From Streptomyces sp. CB02261 (lineage in GTDB: Bacteria > Actinomycetota > Actinomycetes > Streptomycetales > Streptomycetaceae), in the NCBI RefSeq assembly GCF_001905665.1, contig NZ_LIVX01000003.1, forward strand, positions 381,478 to 445,477: DNA of 64,000 nucleotides, given 5' to 3'. How positions within the stretch are numbered: the stretch's first letter is position 1; each line of letters begins with the position of its first letter. The position numbers were made by a program, and so were the translations under genes. A model generated the notes under the pieces. The model did no database searches and had not been told where the DNA came from. It worked only from the letters and a program-made list of their open reading frames with translations. Below, piece after piece: positions 24,598-37,568 of the stretch.

Positions 24598-24769
24598 GGT
24601 CGCCTTCCGTCCACGTCGTGTCGCGTCATGCCACGTCTGTCCCTGGCGCTCCGATCCTCGCATGCCCCCGTATGCCCGTCCCACATGCCGGACCTGATCC
24701 TGAGGGGCATGATTCGGAAAAGGATGGAAAGGTGAAAAAACGACACCGCCACCGAGGAGGAGGAATCCT

Positions 24770-25480
24770 GTGACCCGCATGGACAGCGTGCGCGCCGCGA
24801 CAGATTCGGCGAAGGAGAGCGTCTTGCACGCCGCGGAAGTGGTGGCGCCGTACGCCGAGACGGCCAAGGACCAGTGCTCGCAGTACGCGCACGAGGCACG
24901 CGTGCTGCTCGCGCCGAAGGTCTCGAAGGCCGCGCACCAGGCCCGAGCGCAGGCTCGTGCGCAGTACGACGTGTACGTCGCACCGCGTGTTCCGCCGCGG
25001 GTCGACGCGGCCGCACACCGTGCGGCGGTCAAGACCCGCAGGGCCGCCCGTCAGGCGGCCGACTACACCGTCCCGCGTGTCGAGAACGCGGTCGCCGCGA
25101 CCGGTCCCGTCCTTGAGGAGGCCGGGTCGCGTTCCACTGCCGCCTGGGCCGCGCTGCGCGGTCAGGTCACGCCGAGGGAAATCCAGAAGATCGTGAAGAA
25201 GCACGAGCGTCGGGCCAGGGCCGGACGCCTCGCCAAGGGCCTCGTGGTCCTGGGCGTTCTCGCCGGCGGCGCGTTCGCCGCCTGGAAGTGGTGGGACAAG
25301 CAGGCCAATCCCGACTGGCTGGTCGAACCGCCCGCTCCCACCGAGGTGGACGAGGATCCCGTACTGGCGTCGGTCGACGACAGCGAGGCTCCGCTCGACC
25401 CTGAGGTGGAGGCCAAGGAGACCGAGGCCGAAGCCGCGGCCGCAGCCGAGAAGGCCGCCGAACGCGACAAGCGCCGCTGA
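24770..25480 (+). CDS. DUF5324 family protein
   Basis: A 236-residue protein, mostly helical. Residues 1-150 are Ala-rich amphipathic helices with repeated VAPYAET, YDVYVAPRV and VKTRRAARQA segments. One membrane helix (about 160-178, GLVVLGVLAGGAFAAWKWW) follows, then an acidic Ala/Glu tail. This matches the Streptomyces DUF5324 family, whose function is unknown. GTG start after GGAGGAGGA. Divergent from the cyclophilin gene. The helical repeats recall apolipoprotein-like or stress-associated coiled coils, but that is only a resemblance. Confidence 0.8.
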   Translation: MTRMDSVRAATDSAKESVLHAAEVVAPYAETAKDQCSQYAHEARVLLAPKVSKAAHQARAQARAQYDVYVAPRVPPRVDAAAHRAAVKTRRAARQAADYTVPRVENAVAATGPVLEEAGSRSTAAWAALRGQVTPREIQKIVKKHERRARAGRLAKGLVVLGVLAGGAFAAWKWWDKQANPDWLVEPPAPTEVDEDPVLASVDDSEAPLDPEVEAKETEAEAAAAAEKAAERDKRR

Positions 25481-25496
25481 TCGACCGGCTCACAAC

Positions 25497-25700
25497 TGGG
25501 TCCTGCCGGGGTCTGTCGGGGTTTCCGTCAGGGCCCTCTGCCAGGTTCCGACGGGTTCCTGCCGGAGTCGTCGGTCCGGGTTCCGCCGGACCGTCGTGGT
25601 CCAGTCGGGTCCTGCCGGGGTCGTGCTGGGGTTCTGCCGGGGTCCTGCTGGGGTTCTGCCGGGGTCCTGCTGGTCAGCGGGGCCCTTCCGGGTCCTGCCG
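25497..25700. repeat. degenerate GGTCCTGC(C/T)GG repeat spacer
   Basis: The spacer after the DUF5324 gene consists of variants of GGGT(C/T)CTGCCGG. Within it, 25631-25674 is two exact copies of a 22-bp unit (GTTCTGCCGGGGTCCTGCTGGG). No coding potential was seen. Confidence 0.7.
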
Positions 25701-25719
25701 GACGCCGGGTGCCGCTGGG

Positions 25720-25828
25720 TCCTGCGAGGAGGTGCCGGGCTCTGCCGAATCCTGCGAAGAGGTGCGGGCTCTGCCGGGTCCTCCGGAGAGGAACGGGGCT
25801 CTGGCGAGTCCCGCGAAGAGGTGCGGCG
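25720..25828. repeat. four-copy 29-30 bp tandem repeat
   Basis: Units start at 25720, 25750, 25779 and 25809. They share a core of the form TCCTGCGAAGAGGTGC followed by GGGCTCTGCCG. The copies are degenerate and end just before the stop of the convergent secreted-protein gene. Confidence 0.75.
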
Positions 25829-25861
25829 GCGGGGAGTACGCGTTCGTCGTCTCCCCGCGCC

Positions 25862-26239
25862 CTACGCCGCCGAGGCGAGCGCCAGCTCCGTCAGCGCGGC
25901 CGGCTCGTCCGACTCGGCCGTGGCGGCCGAGGAGCGGTGCCGGGAGGACGGGGACGATCCGTGCGCCTCGGCGGCGATGCGCTGCTTGATCGTGGGCGGC
26001 AGGGAGCGGTCCCCGGCGACGGGCCACCGGTGGGCGCGCTGTGCCGGTACGGAGGCGAGCGCGGCTCGCTCCTTCACGACGGGCGCGGTGGCGGAGACGG
26101 GGGTGGCCGGCTCCTCGGGCTGCTGGACGGCGGGCTGCTGCGTCGCGGCGGCGGGGCCCGCGAGGCCGACGGAGGCGAGCAGGGCGAAGAGGACGGAGAT
26201 GAAGGCGGTCCAGAACTGCTTGACCTTGGCGGTGGCCAT
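25862..26239 (-). CDS. small secreted/membrane protein, DUF6344-like
   Basis: A 125-residue protein beginning MATAKVKQFWTAFISVLFALLASVGLAGPAAA, a signal peptide or membrane anchor with an AxA cleavage-like site. A Pro/Gln/Ala/Glu-rich linker and a more conserved basic stretch, RAHRWPVAGDRSLPPTIKQR, follow. It resembles Streptomyces proteins annotated DUF6344, of unknown function. ATG start. No partner genes in operon; the 3' side faces the tandem repeats. Confidence 0.7.
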   Translation of the reverse strand: MATAKVKQFWTAFISVLFALLASVGLAGPAAATQQPAVQQPEEPATPVSATAPVVKERAALASVPAQRAHRWPVAGDRSLPPTIKQRIAAEAHGSSPSSRHRSSAATAESDEPAALTELALASAA

Positions 26240-26415
26240 GGCCCCTCACTTTCGTGACGTTCCCGGATGGATCATTTCGGTTTGCGCGCTTTACGTACTT
26301 TCCTCATGATGTGGATGCGCGCCCGAAATCCGCGGAACGTCGCCGTTGCCGCGCAGTTCTTCCGATGAACACCACCCGTCCGGACCAGTGCGGCCCGGAC
26401 GGAGTCCGTGACGGG

Positions 26416-27516
26416 CTAGGCGAGACGCCGCTTGAGATACCGGCTGAGCGGCTTCTCGACCATCTTGTGCACCAGGTACGAGAGCACCAGCATTCCGGCG
26501 ATCAGCGAGCCGAGGAGCACCCACGGGTCGACGCCACGCGGTGCGAAGTAGCTGATGAACTCCCAGCCGATGACCTGGTGCAGGAGGTACAGCGGGTACG
26601 TCAGTGCGCCCGCGATCGGCAGCCACCGCCACTGGATGCCCGAGAGCTTCCCGGTCGCGATCAGCGCCATGATTCCGAAGAATCCGCCGAGCAGCACGAT
26701 CACGGGCCAGGCGGCCCGGTCACCGAGGAAGGTGAGGCGCTTGAACTCCTCGATGGTGGGCGCGAGGGAAGCGCAGAAGGAGATGCCGACGATGCCGAAG
26801 AGCAGCAGGTTCGGGCGGAAGCGGTACATCAGGTAGAACGCCATGCCGACGATGAAGAACCAGCTGTACTCGGGGATCAGCAGCAGCCGCAGCGGTCCCG
26901 GAGGGGCCTTCGCGACGAGGAGCGTCGCCGCGCCCCAGACGCAGCAGAACGCGATCACGCGCTGGTAGGTGAGTCCGAACCAGGCCAGCGCCGCGAAGAG
27001 GAGATAGAAGCGGAGCTCCGTGAAGAGCGTCCAGTAGACGGGGTCGACGTGCTCGACCCGGAGCGGCTGCTGGAGCATCGTCAGGTTGGTGAGGATGTCG
27101 TTCCACGCGAGGTGGCGCCGCCCGCCGGGGATCACCATGACGGTGACCGTGGTCGCGATCACCGCGAACCAGTACGCCGGGTAGAGCCGCACGACGCGGG
27201 AGACGAAGAAGGCCTTCACCGGCCGGCCCCAGGCGCTCATGCAGATGACGAAGCCGCTGATCACGAAGAACAGCTGGACGCCGAGGTAGCCGTACGCCGA
27301 TATTCGGAAGACGTCGGGGAATATCTCCCTGACCGGGGTGGGCCAGCCGCCGCCACGGGCCGTGAAGTGGTACACGACCACCATGAGCGCGGCTGCCAGA
27401 CGAAGGCCGTCGAGCGCGTACAGACGGCCGGGGCGCCTGACCCCGAGGTTCGGCGCGACCACGGTCTCTGGCCGTATTCGCGGCGCGGGCAGCGCGGATT
27501 GCAGCTGGTTCAACAC
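26416..27516 (-). CDS. acyltransferase family 3 membrane protein
   Basis: A 366-residue integral membrane protein with about ten membrane segments. The family signatures are ALDGLRLAAALMVVVYHF near the N-terminus (with the catalytic His), FFVISGFVICMS and FVSRVVRLYPAYW. These enzymes O-acylate sugars or other envelope and secreted molecules using acyl-CoA. GTG start. Substrate unknown and there is no biosynthetic neighbour. The promoter side (27517-27660) contains an AT-rich pair of TGATATGC repeats. Confidence 0.88.
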   Translation of the reverse strand: MLNQLQSALPAPRIRPETVVAPNLGVRRPGRLYALDGLRLAAALMVVVYHFTARGGGWPTPVREIFPDVFRISAYGYLGVQLFFVISGFVICMSAWGRPVKAFFVSRVVRLYPAYWFAVIATTVTVMVIPGGRRHLAWNDILTNLTMLQQPLRVEHVDPVYWTLFTELRFYLLFAALAWFGLTYQRVIAFCCVWGAATLLVAKAPPGPLRLLLIPEYSWFFIVGMAFYLMYRFRPNLLLFGIVGISFCASLAPTIEEFKRLTFLGDRAAWPVIVLLGGFFGIMALIATGKLSGIQWRWLPIAGALTYPLYLLHQVIGWEFISYFAPRGVDPWVLLGSLIAGMLVLSYLVHKMVEKPLSRYLKRRLA

Positions 27517-27621
27517 TCGGAGATCCCCACCTAGGTCTGCGGCCGGAGAGCGACCCTGGGTCGTACGGGGCGTCAGCTCGGCGCAGTGAGCATAGGTGGC
27601 TCACAGATTCCGTACAACATT

Positions 27622-27638
27622 TGATATGCGTGATATGC
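27622..27638. promoter_or_regulatory. direct repeat upstream of acyltransferase gene
   Basis: TGATATGC is repeated with a 1-bp gap in an unusually AT-rich patch 106 bp upstream of the acyltransferase start. It may be a regulator site or promoter element; no family can be assigned. Confidence 0.3.
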
Positions 27639-27669
27639 CACTCAGCGCGTCGGGCCCGCGACGCACGAC

Positions 27670-27707
27670 AGCCCCCCGTTCCCGCGTTTCCGCGGTTCAG
27701 GGGGGCT
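27670..27707 (-). terminator. terminator downstream of tRNA-Ala
   Basis: The outer arms AGCCCCCC (27670-27677) and GGGGGGCT (27700-27707) enclose an inner CCGCG/CGCGG stem. It sits just 3' of the tRNA-Ala gene on the minus strand. Confidence 0.8.
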
Positions 27708-27717
27708 GCGCGAGGAG

Positions 27718-27790
27718 TGGAGCCTAGGGGAGTCGAACCCCTGACATCTGCCATGCAAAGACAGCGCTCTACCAACTGAGCTAAGGCCCC
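27718..27790 (-). tRNA. tRNA-Ala (TGC anticodon)
   Basis: 73 bases on the minus strand. The acceptor GGGGCCT pairs with AGGCTCC, followed by discriminator A. The D-arm is GCTCAGTTGGTAGAGC. The anticodon loop TTTGCAT gives TGC, and the T-arm is AGGGGTTCGACTCCCCT. CCA is not encoded. Confidence 0.96.
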
Positions 27791-27919
27791 GGAACGAGAA
27801 CAGCGTACCGGGTCACCCCCCATGTCCGGCAAAAGGATTGGGACTCCCGGTCCGCGACCACTCTCCGTAAGATGCTGACCGAGGTTCGCAGTGGCGAACC
27901 GCAGGGATGGGGAGAAGTC

Positions 27920-28468
27920 ATGGACGCAGCGCAGCAGGAAGCCACGGCCAGAGCCAGAGAGCTTCAGCGCAGTTGGTACGGGGAGCCGTTGGGGGCGCTC
28001 TTCCGTCGGCTGATCGACGATCTCGGGCTCAACCAGGCCAGGCTCGCGGCGGTGCTCGGGCTCTCCGCGCCCATGCTCTCCCAGCTGATGAGCGGCCAGC
28101 GCGCCAAGATCGGCAACCCGGCCGTCGTCCAGCGCGTCCAGGCGCTCCAGGAGCTCGCCGTGCAGGTCGCCGACGGCAGCGTCAGCGCCGCCGAGGCCAC
28201 CGACCGCATGGACGAGGTCAAGAAGTCGCAGGGCGGCTCCGTCCTCACCAGCACCGGTCAGACCACCACCGGCCCCGGCGCTCCGACCGTGCGCCGCGTG
28301 GTGCGCGAGATCCAGTCGCTGCTGCGCTCCGTCGCGGCGGCGGGCGACATCATCGACGCGGCGGACTCCCTCGCCCCGGCCCATCCGGAACTGGCAGAGT
28401 TCCTCAGGGTGTACGGCGCCGGGCGCACCGCGGACGCGGTCGCCCACTACGAGGCCCACCAGAACTGA
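27920..28468 (+). CDS. XRE-like helix-turn-helix DNA-binding protein
   Basis: A 182-residue soluble protein. Residues about 25-65 form an HTH: LIDDLGLNQARLAAVLGLSAPMLSQLMSGQR. A helical region up to about 110 and a C-terminal helical domain (VRRVVREIQSLLRSVAAAGDII) that may mediate dimerisation follow. ATG at 27920 after GGGGAGA; the in-frame upstream start at 27872 adds 16 residues without support. It lies 60 bp before a Ser/Thr kinase gene on the same strand. This pair is a plausible kinase-regulator unit, but that is inference. Confidence 0.85.
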   Translation: MDAAQQEATARARELQRSWYGEPLGALFRRLIDDLGLNQARLAAVLGLSAPMLSQLMSGQRAKIGNPAVVQRVQALQELAVQVADGSVSAAEATDRMDEVKKSQGGSVLTSTGQTTTGPGAPTVRRVVREIQSLLRSVAAAGDIIDAADSLAPAHPELAEFLRVYGAGRTADAVAHYEAHQN

Positions 28469-28528
28469 CGCGGGCGGCAGCCGGCGGGCACCGCCGAGGG
28501 ACGAGGCAACGGGGAGCGGAGCGGCACG

Positions 28529-29887
28529 ATGGGTGAGGTCTTCGCCGGCCGGTACGAGCTGGTCGACCCGATCGGGCGGGGCGGTGCGGGCGCGGTGTGG
28601 CGCGCCTGGGACCACCGTCGGCGCCGCTATGTGGCGGCCAAGGTGCTGCTGCAGAGCGACGCGCACACCCTGCTCCGCTTCGTCCGCGAGCAGGCGCTGC
28701 GGATCGATCACCCGCATGTCCTCGCCCCGGCCAGCTGGGCCGCCGACGACGACAAGGTCCTGTTCACCATGGACCTGGTCGCCGGCGGCTCCCTGGCCCA
28801 CGTCATCGGCGACTACGGCCCGCTGCCTCCCCGGTTCGTCTGCGTCCTGCTCGACCAGCTGCTGTCGGGCCTGGCCACGGTGCACGCCGAGGGGGTCGTG
28901 CACCGGGACATCAAGCCCGCCAACATCCTCATGGACGTCACCGGCACCGGCCGGCCGCATCTGCGGCTCTCCGACTTCGGCATCTCCATGCGCAAGGGCG
29001 AACCTCGCCTCACCGAGACCGACTACGTCGTGGGCACGCCCGGCTACTTCGCGCCCGAGCAGCTCCTCGGCGCCGATCCGGACTTCACCGCCGACCTCTT
29101 CGCCGTCGGCCTGGTCGCCCTCTATCTGCTCCAGGGCCGCAGGCCGGACTCCCGGGCCCTGGTCGAGCATTTCCTCACGCACGGCACCCCCAGCGCCCCC
29201 GAGGGCATCCCCGAGCCCCTGTGGCAGGTGCTCGCCGGGCTGCTCCAGCCCGATCCGCAGGCTCGCTTCCGGACGGCCACGGGCGCGCGCAAGGCGCTGT
29301 CCGCCGCCGTGGAGATGCTTCCCGAGCCGCCCGCCGACGAGCAGCCGGTCGAGATCTTCGACCAGCTCGGCCCCCTGCCGTCCGGATTCGGCCCGCAGGG
29401 CCCCACGGGCCCCTCCGCCGCGTCCGCGGCCTCGCAGGCCCCCCAGGGCCCGGCCGGGGCCGCCGCGCCCGGTGCCGTGCCGGCGGGGCCCGCCCTCACG
29501 CCCGTACCGCCCCAGCAGCCCCCACAGCCGCAGTACCAGCCCCGGCACCCGGCCGCTCCCCACGCCGCCCCGGTCGTCGGGGCCGCGCCGCTGCCCGGTC
29601 CCTCCGAGACGGGCAGCTTCCATCTGCCCCCACCGGTCACGCACCCGACCCCCTCCTTCGAACGGACACCCACCGCGGCGGTGCCGTACGGACAAGCCCC
29701 TACTCATCCATACACCGCTCGCCCCGATCAGGTTCCCGCCCAGCACACGCCGCCCGCGCAGCACACCCTGTCCGTGCCGCCTGCCCCCGTACGCCGACCG
29801 GGACCGCCCCCGAAGGTGACGATCCCGGTCCTGCTGCTCGCGCTCGTGTGCTTCGCGGTCGGCTTCTGGGCCCTCACCCAGACCTGA
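28529..29887 (+). CDS. tail-anchored Ser/Thr protein kinase
   Basis: A 452-residue protein. The kinase domain (1-265) has Gly-loop IGRGGAGAVWRAW, the AAK Lys, catalytic VHRDIKPANI (about residue 123), DFGIS and GTPGYFAPEQ. A Pro/Gln/Ala-rich linker (about 280-425) and a C-terminal membrane helix (about 430-449) ending four residues later follow. It therefore has no external sensor domain and is not a PASTA kinase. The input signal must come from the linker, membrane or a partner. Downstream of an HTH protein gene and convergent with a secreted-protein gene. Confidence 0.9.
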   Translation: MGEVFAGRYELVDPIGRGGAGAVWRAWDHRRRRYVAAKVLLQSDAHTLLRFVREQALRIDHPHVLAPASWAADDDKVLFTMDLVAGGSLAHVIGDYGPLPPRFVCVLLDQLLSGLATVHAEGVVHRDIKPANILMDVTGTGRPHLRLSDFGISMRKGEPRLTETDYVVGTPGYFAPEQLLGADPDFTADLFAVGLVALYLLQGRRPDSRALVEHFLTHGTPSAPEGIPEPLWQVLAGLLQPDPQARFRTATGARKALSAAVEMLPEPPADEQPVEIFDQLGPLPSGFGPQGPTGPSAASAASQAPQGPAGAAAPGAVPAGPALTPVPPQQPPQPQYQPRHPAAPHAAPVVGAAPLPGPSETGSFHLPPPVTHPTPSFERTPTAAVPYGQAPTHPYTARPDQVPAQHTPPAQHTLSVPPAPVRRPGPPPKVTIPVLLLALVCFAVGFWALTQT

Positions 29888-29893
29888 GCGGCA

Positions 29894-29917
29894 TGCTCCC
29901 GGCGCCCACCGGGAGCA
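29894..29917. terminator. terminator after kinase gene (convergent)
   Basis: The arms TGCTCCCGG and CCGGGAGCA with a 6-base loop lie in the 36-bp gap between the convergent kinase and secreted-protein genes. Confidence 0.7.
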
Positions 29918-29923
29918 CAGGCC

Positions 29924-31258
29924 TCACGCCGCCCGCCGCCGCGCCACCAGCGTCCATGCGCCGAGACCGAGCAGCAGCGCCGTGCCGCTGCCGATGCCGG
30001 CCACCGCGACGACCTGCATGGAGCCGTTCGGCTCGGCCGCCCGCGCCGCGCTGGCGCCGTTCGCGGCGGCCTCCTTGTCGTCGGCGGTCACCGTGAACGG
30101 CCCCGGGTCACCGTCGTACCCCGGCCCCGGCTTCGCGTCGCCCCGCACGGAGACCCGCAGGGTCAGCGGCACCGGCTTGTCCCCGTACTCCTCGGCGACC
30201 GCCGGGTTGAGCGTGGCCGACAGGTAGTACCAGCCGGCGAACCGCATGCCGCTGGTGGCGTCCTGGTACGAGGTGCGGTTCTCGTGGGCCACCGGCCGCA
30301 GCGCGTCCAGCGCCAGGGTCGAGGGCTTCCCGTTGTAGCTGGCGGTGTTCTCGTCGACGTGTCCGAGCGCCGGGTTCTCCAGGGAGAGGATCAGGGCGCT
30401 GCCGATGTACTCGTCACCGCTGGCGCTGCTGCCGAGTTCGGCGCTGGCGAAGAGCTGCTGCCCCCAGTCGACCGGCACCCGGTAGAAGAGCGTCTGTCCC
30501 GGCCGGATGTCGGACCGCCACTCGCCCTGGGTCAGCGAGGTGGCGTCGTGGATCCCGGAGCCGCCCTGCCGCGGCGTGGGGCCGCCCGTGGGCGGCGCGG
30601 GGGTGCCGGAGGCCCACACCTCGGGGAGCTTGGCCGGCCCCGCCTTCTTCAGGCCCGGCTCGGTCACGTACCGGATCTCGAGTTCCCAGTCGTCGGGGCT
30701 CGAGGTCGCCTTCGACTCGCGCTCGACGAGGACGTAGTAGGCGCCCGCGTCCTGACAGCTGGAGCTGTCCGCGTTCACGGTGCGGCGGGCGTAGGCGGCG
30801 AGCGGTCGCGTGTACTCGGCGGAGGTGAAGTTCACCTGCTGGTAGCCGCACTCGGTGCCGGAGGTGTCCTGCATGCTGACCTTGAAGCCGTCGCCGTACT
30901 CGACCTTGCCGCCGGTCTTCGGGACGGCGACCACGGAGACGTACGCGTTCCGCTTGTCGTCGAGGTCGACCCGGTAGTAGACCTTGCCGTCCTTCTTGAG
31001 CGTGTCGCGGTAGGTCTGCCCGGTCCGCAGCCGGGCGGCGTCCGCGCTCGAAGCGGCCCCCCGGACCGGCTGTGCCGCGCTGTCGAAGGCGTACGGCGGA
31101 AGCCCGCCTCCGTCGGCCGCCGCCCGGCCGGGGACCGCCACCGGCGACTGCCCCGGGGCCGCCGCCGCCTGACCGGGCAGGGTCGCCACCGCTCCCATCG
31201 CCGCGGCCGCGGTGATCAGGGCCCCCGCCCTCCGGCCGAAGCCGGCCTGCGTCCTCAC
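29924..31258 (-). CDS. secreted, C-terminally membrane-anchored protein of unknown function
   Basis: A 444-residue protein. A signal peptide (about 1-34, with ALITAAAAMGAVATLPGQAAAA) is followed by two beta-rich regions. Each starts with a segment like GQTYRDTLKKDGKVYYRVDL or RPGQTLFYRVPVDWG, resembling repeated PPC-like sandwiches. Cys residues at about 137 and 167 could form a disulfide. The C-terminus has a membrane helix (VVAVAGIGSGTALLLGLGAW) and then TLVARRRAA, giving a wall-facing anchored topology without an obvious LPXTG. It faces the tail-anchored kinase gene convergently. Similar proteins accompany secretion loci in Actinobacteria, but no function can be assigned. Confidence 0.65.
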   Translation of the reverse strand: MRTQAGFGRRAGALITAAAAMGAVATLPGQAAAAPGQSPVAVPGRAAADGGGLPPYAFDSAAQPVRGAASSADAARLRTGQTYRDTLKKDGKVYYRVDLDDKRNAYVSVVAVPKTGGKVEYGDGFKVSMQDTSGTECGYQQVNFTSAEYTRPLAAYARRTVNADSSSCQDAGAYYVLVERESKATSSPDDWELEIRYVTEPGLKKAGPAKLPEVWASGTPAPPTGGPTPRQGGSGIHDATSLTQGEWRSDIRPGQTLFYRVPVDWGQQLFASAELGSSASGDEYIGSALILSLENPALGHVDENTASYNGKPSTLALDALRPVAHENRTSYQDATSGMRFAGWYYLSATLNPAVAEEYGDKPVPLTLRVSVRGDAKPGPGYDGDPGPFTVTADDKEAAANGASAARAAEPNGSMQVVAVAGIGSGTALLLGLGAWTLVARRRAA

Positions 31259-31308
31259 CCGTGTCTCCTCTTCACTCCAGCAAGTCGACGGTTAGCTCAG
31301 GCAAAGCA

Positions 31309-31341
31309 AAGCCCCGGCCCGCTCACGCGCGGCCGGGGCTT
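31309..31341 (-). terminator. terminator downstream of the DLW-39 gene
   Basis: The arms AAGCCCCGGCC (31309-31319) and GGCCGGGGCTT (31331-31341) with an 11-base loop lie 22 bp after the small gene's stop on the minus strand. Confidence 0.75.
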
Positions 31342-31362
31342 CACCCACAGACGGTCTTCGTC

Positions 31363-31497
31363 TCAGACACCCGAACCTGCGGGCACGGAGTCGGTCGCCT
31401 CCGTCCACAGATCCTGCTCGGCGCGATCCGCCTGGATCTGGCGGTACACGAGGAGCCCGCCGATGGCGGCCAGTGCGACCAGGAGCAGCTTCTTCAC
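31363..31497 (-). CDS. DLW-39 family small protein (44 aa)
   Basis: This short ORF starts GTG at 31497: MKKLLLVALAAIGGLLVYRQ, then IQADRAEQDLWTEATDSV, ending AGSGV. One membrane helix and the invariant Asp-Leu-Trp triplet match the DLW-39 family, a very short actinobacterial protein found near gyrA and tRNA-Ile. Function unknown; single-pass topology with the charged DLW end on the far side. Flanked by the terminator at 31309-31341. Conservation of position supports reality. Confidence 0.8.
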   Translation of the reverse strand: MKKLLLVALAAIGGLLVYRQIQADRAEQDLWTEATDSVPAGSGV

Positions 31498-31613
31498 CGC
31501 GCGACCTCGTCTTTCGTTGACGTAGGAGACTTCTGACGCCCACTCTACACATCGACCGATACCAATCGGTGATCTGTACGAGCTTCAAACCTCCCGTGGT
31601 CCCCGGAGAAACA

Positions 31614-31648
31614 GATCGACCCGGACGGAGTAACCGTCCGGGTCGATC
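31614..31648 (-). terminator. terminator downstream of tRNA-Ile
   Basis: The perfect arms GATCGACCCGGACGG (31614-31628) and CCGTCCGGGTCGATC (31634-31648) with a 5-base loop lie immediately 3' of tRNA-Ile on the minus strand. Confidence 0.85.
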
Positions 31649-31655
31649 GATGCTG

Positions 31656-31729
31656 TGGGGCTAACAGGATTTGAACCTGTGGCCTCATCCTTATCAGGGA
31701 TGCGCTCTAACCAACTGAGCTATAGCCCC
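31656..31729 (-). tRNA. tRNA-Ile (GAT anticodon)
   Basis: 74 bases on the minus strand, starting GGGGCTATAGCTCAGTTGG. The acceptor GGGGCTA pairs with TAGCCCC and then discriminator A. The anticodon loop CTGATAA gives GAT; the T-arm is ACAGGTTCAAATCCTGT. CCA is not encoded. It sits at its usual position beside gyrA. Confidence 0.96.
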
Positions 31730-31827
31730 GCCGCGCTCTGCGGTGTGTGTCCCGCGCGCTGACTCCTGAAGATTAGCGCACGTGGGGGCCAGTCCCAAAA
31801 TCCGTTCCCGGACCGGCCCCGCGCGTC

Positions 31828-32490
31828 CTACTCGTCCTCGGCGAGCGTCAGCTCCACACCGCCGACGAAGCCGGCCGACAGGTTGTAGATGAACGCGCCC
31901 AGGGTCGCCAGGGCGGTCATCAGGACCACGTCGATCACGGCGATCACCGAGGTGAACATCAGCACCCGCGGCAGCGACAGGAACGACTGCAGGTCGAAGC
32001 CGTTGGACTCGTTCGAGCCCGTGGCCTCGCTGATCGTGCCGCCGACCGTCGAGAAGACGCCCATGGCGTCCATGACCATCCACAGCACCGCCGCCGCGAC
32101 GACCGTGCAGATGCCCAGTGCGATGGAGAGCAGGAAGCTCACCTTCATCACCGACCACGGATCGGCCTTGGCCACCCGCAGCCGCGCCTTGCGCGTCCGG
32201 GGCGTCGTACGCGCCCCCGTACGCGGCCGGCGCACGGCCCCGGTGCCCGCCTGGCCGCCCGGCGCCGGAGCGCCGTACGCCTGCGGCGGGTGGTAGGGCC
32301 CGCCCGGCTGCTGCGCTCCCGCGCGCTCGCCGGGCAGCGGCCCGTTGTAGCTCTCGTACGAGGGCTGCTGCCCCCGAGTGTCCGTCACCGCAACCCCCTG
32401 GGAGTCCGTGGCGGAGCCACGGGCGCCGTTCGCTCCAGCACCAGCAGAAGCTCCGGCGGCCGCCGATCCGGCGCCCGTGGCTCCACTCAC
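31828..32490 (-). CDS. DUF3566 domain-containing membrane protein
   Basis: A 220-residue protein. Residues 1-120 are Gly/Ala/Pro/Gln-rich and disordered; the DUF3566 domain (about 115-215) contains two membrane helices (VSFLLSIALGICTVVAAAVLW and MFTSVIAVIDVVLMTALATLG) and ends GGVELTLAEDE. The GTG start follows GAGGAG, which overlaps the gyrA stop, so it is co-expressed with gyrase. The family always sits beside gyrA in Actinobacteria; its function is unknown. A longer open frame into gyrA is not used. Confidence 0.88.
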   Translation of the reverse strand: MSGATGAGSAAAGASAGAGANGARGSATDSQGVAVTDTRGQQPSYESYNGPLPGERAGAQQPGGPYHPPQAYGAPAPGGQAGTGAVRRPRTGARTTPRTRKARLRVAKADPWSVMKVSFLLSIALGICTVVAAAVLWMVMDAMGVFSTVGGTISEATGSNESNGFDLQSFLSLPRVLMFTSVIAVIDVVLMTALATLGAFIYNLSAGFVGGVELTLAEDE

Positions 32491-32494
32491 GCTC

Positions 32495-35131
<2,637 letters not shown>

Positions 35132-35172
35132 TGCTGGTCGTCAGTCCTTTCGTACGGTCAGCTGAGACCGAC

Positions 35173-37568
<2,396 letters not shown>

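Noticed and set aside
24598..25032. An N-terminal extension of the cyclophilin.
   Set aside because: It runs antisense through the DUF5324 gene; the cyclophilin fold starts at the GTG at 24597, which has a good ribosome site.
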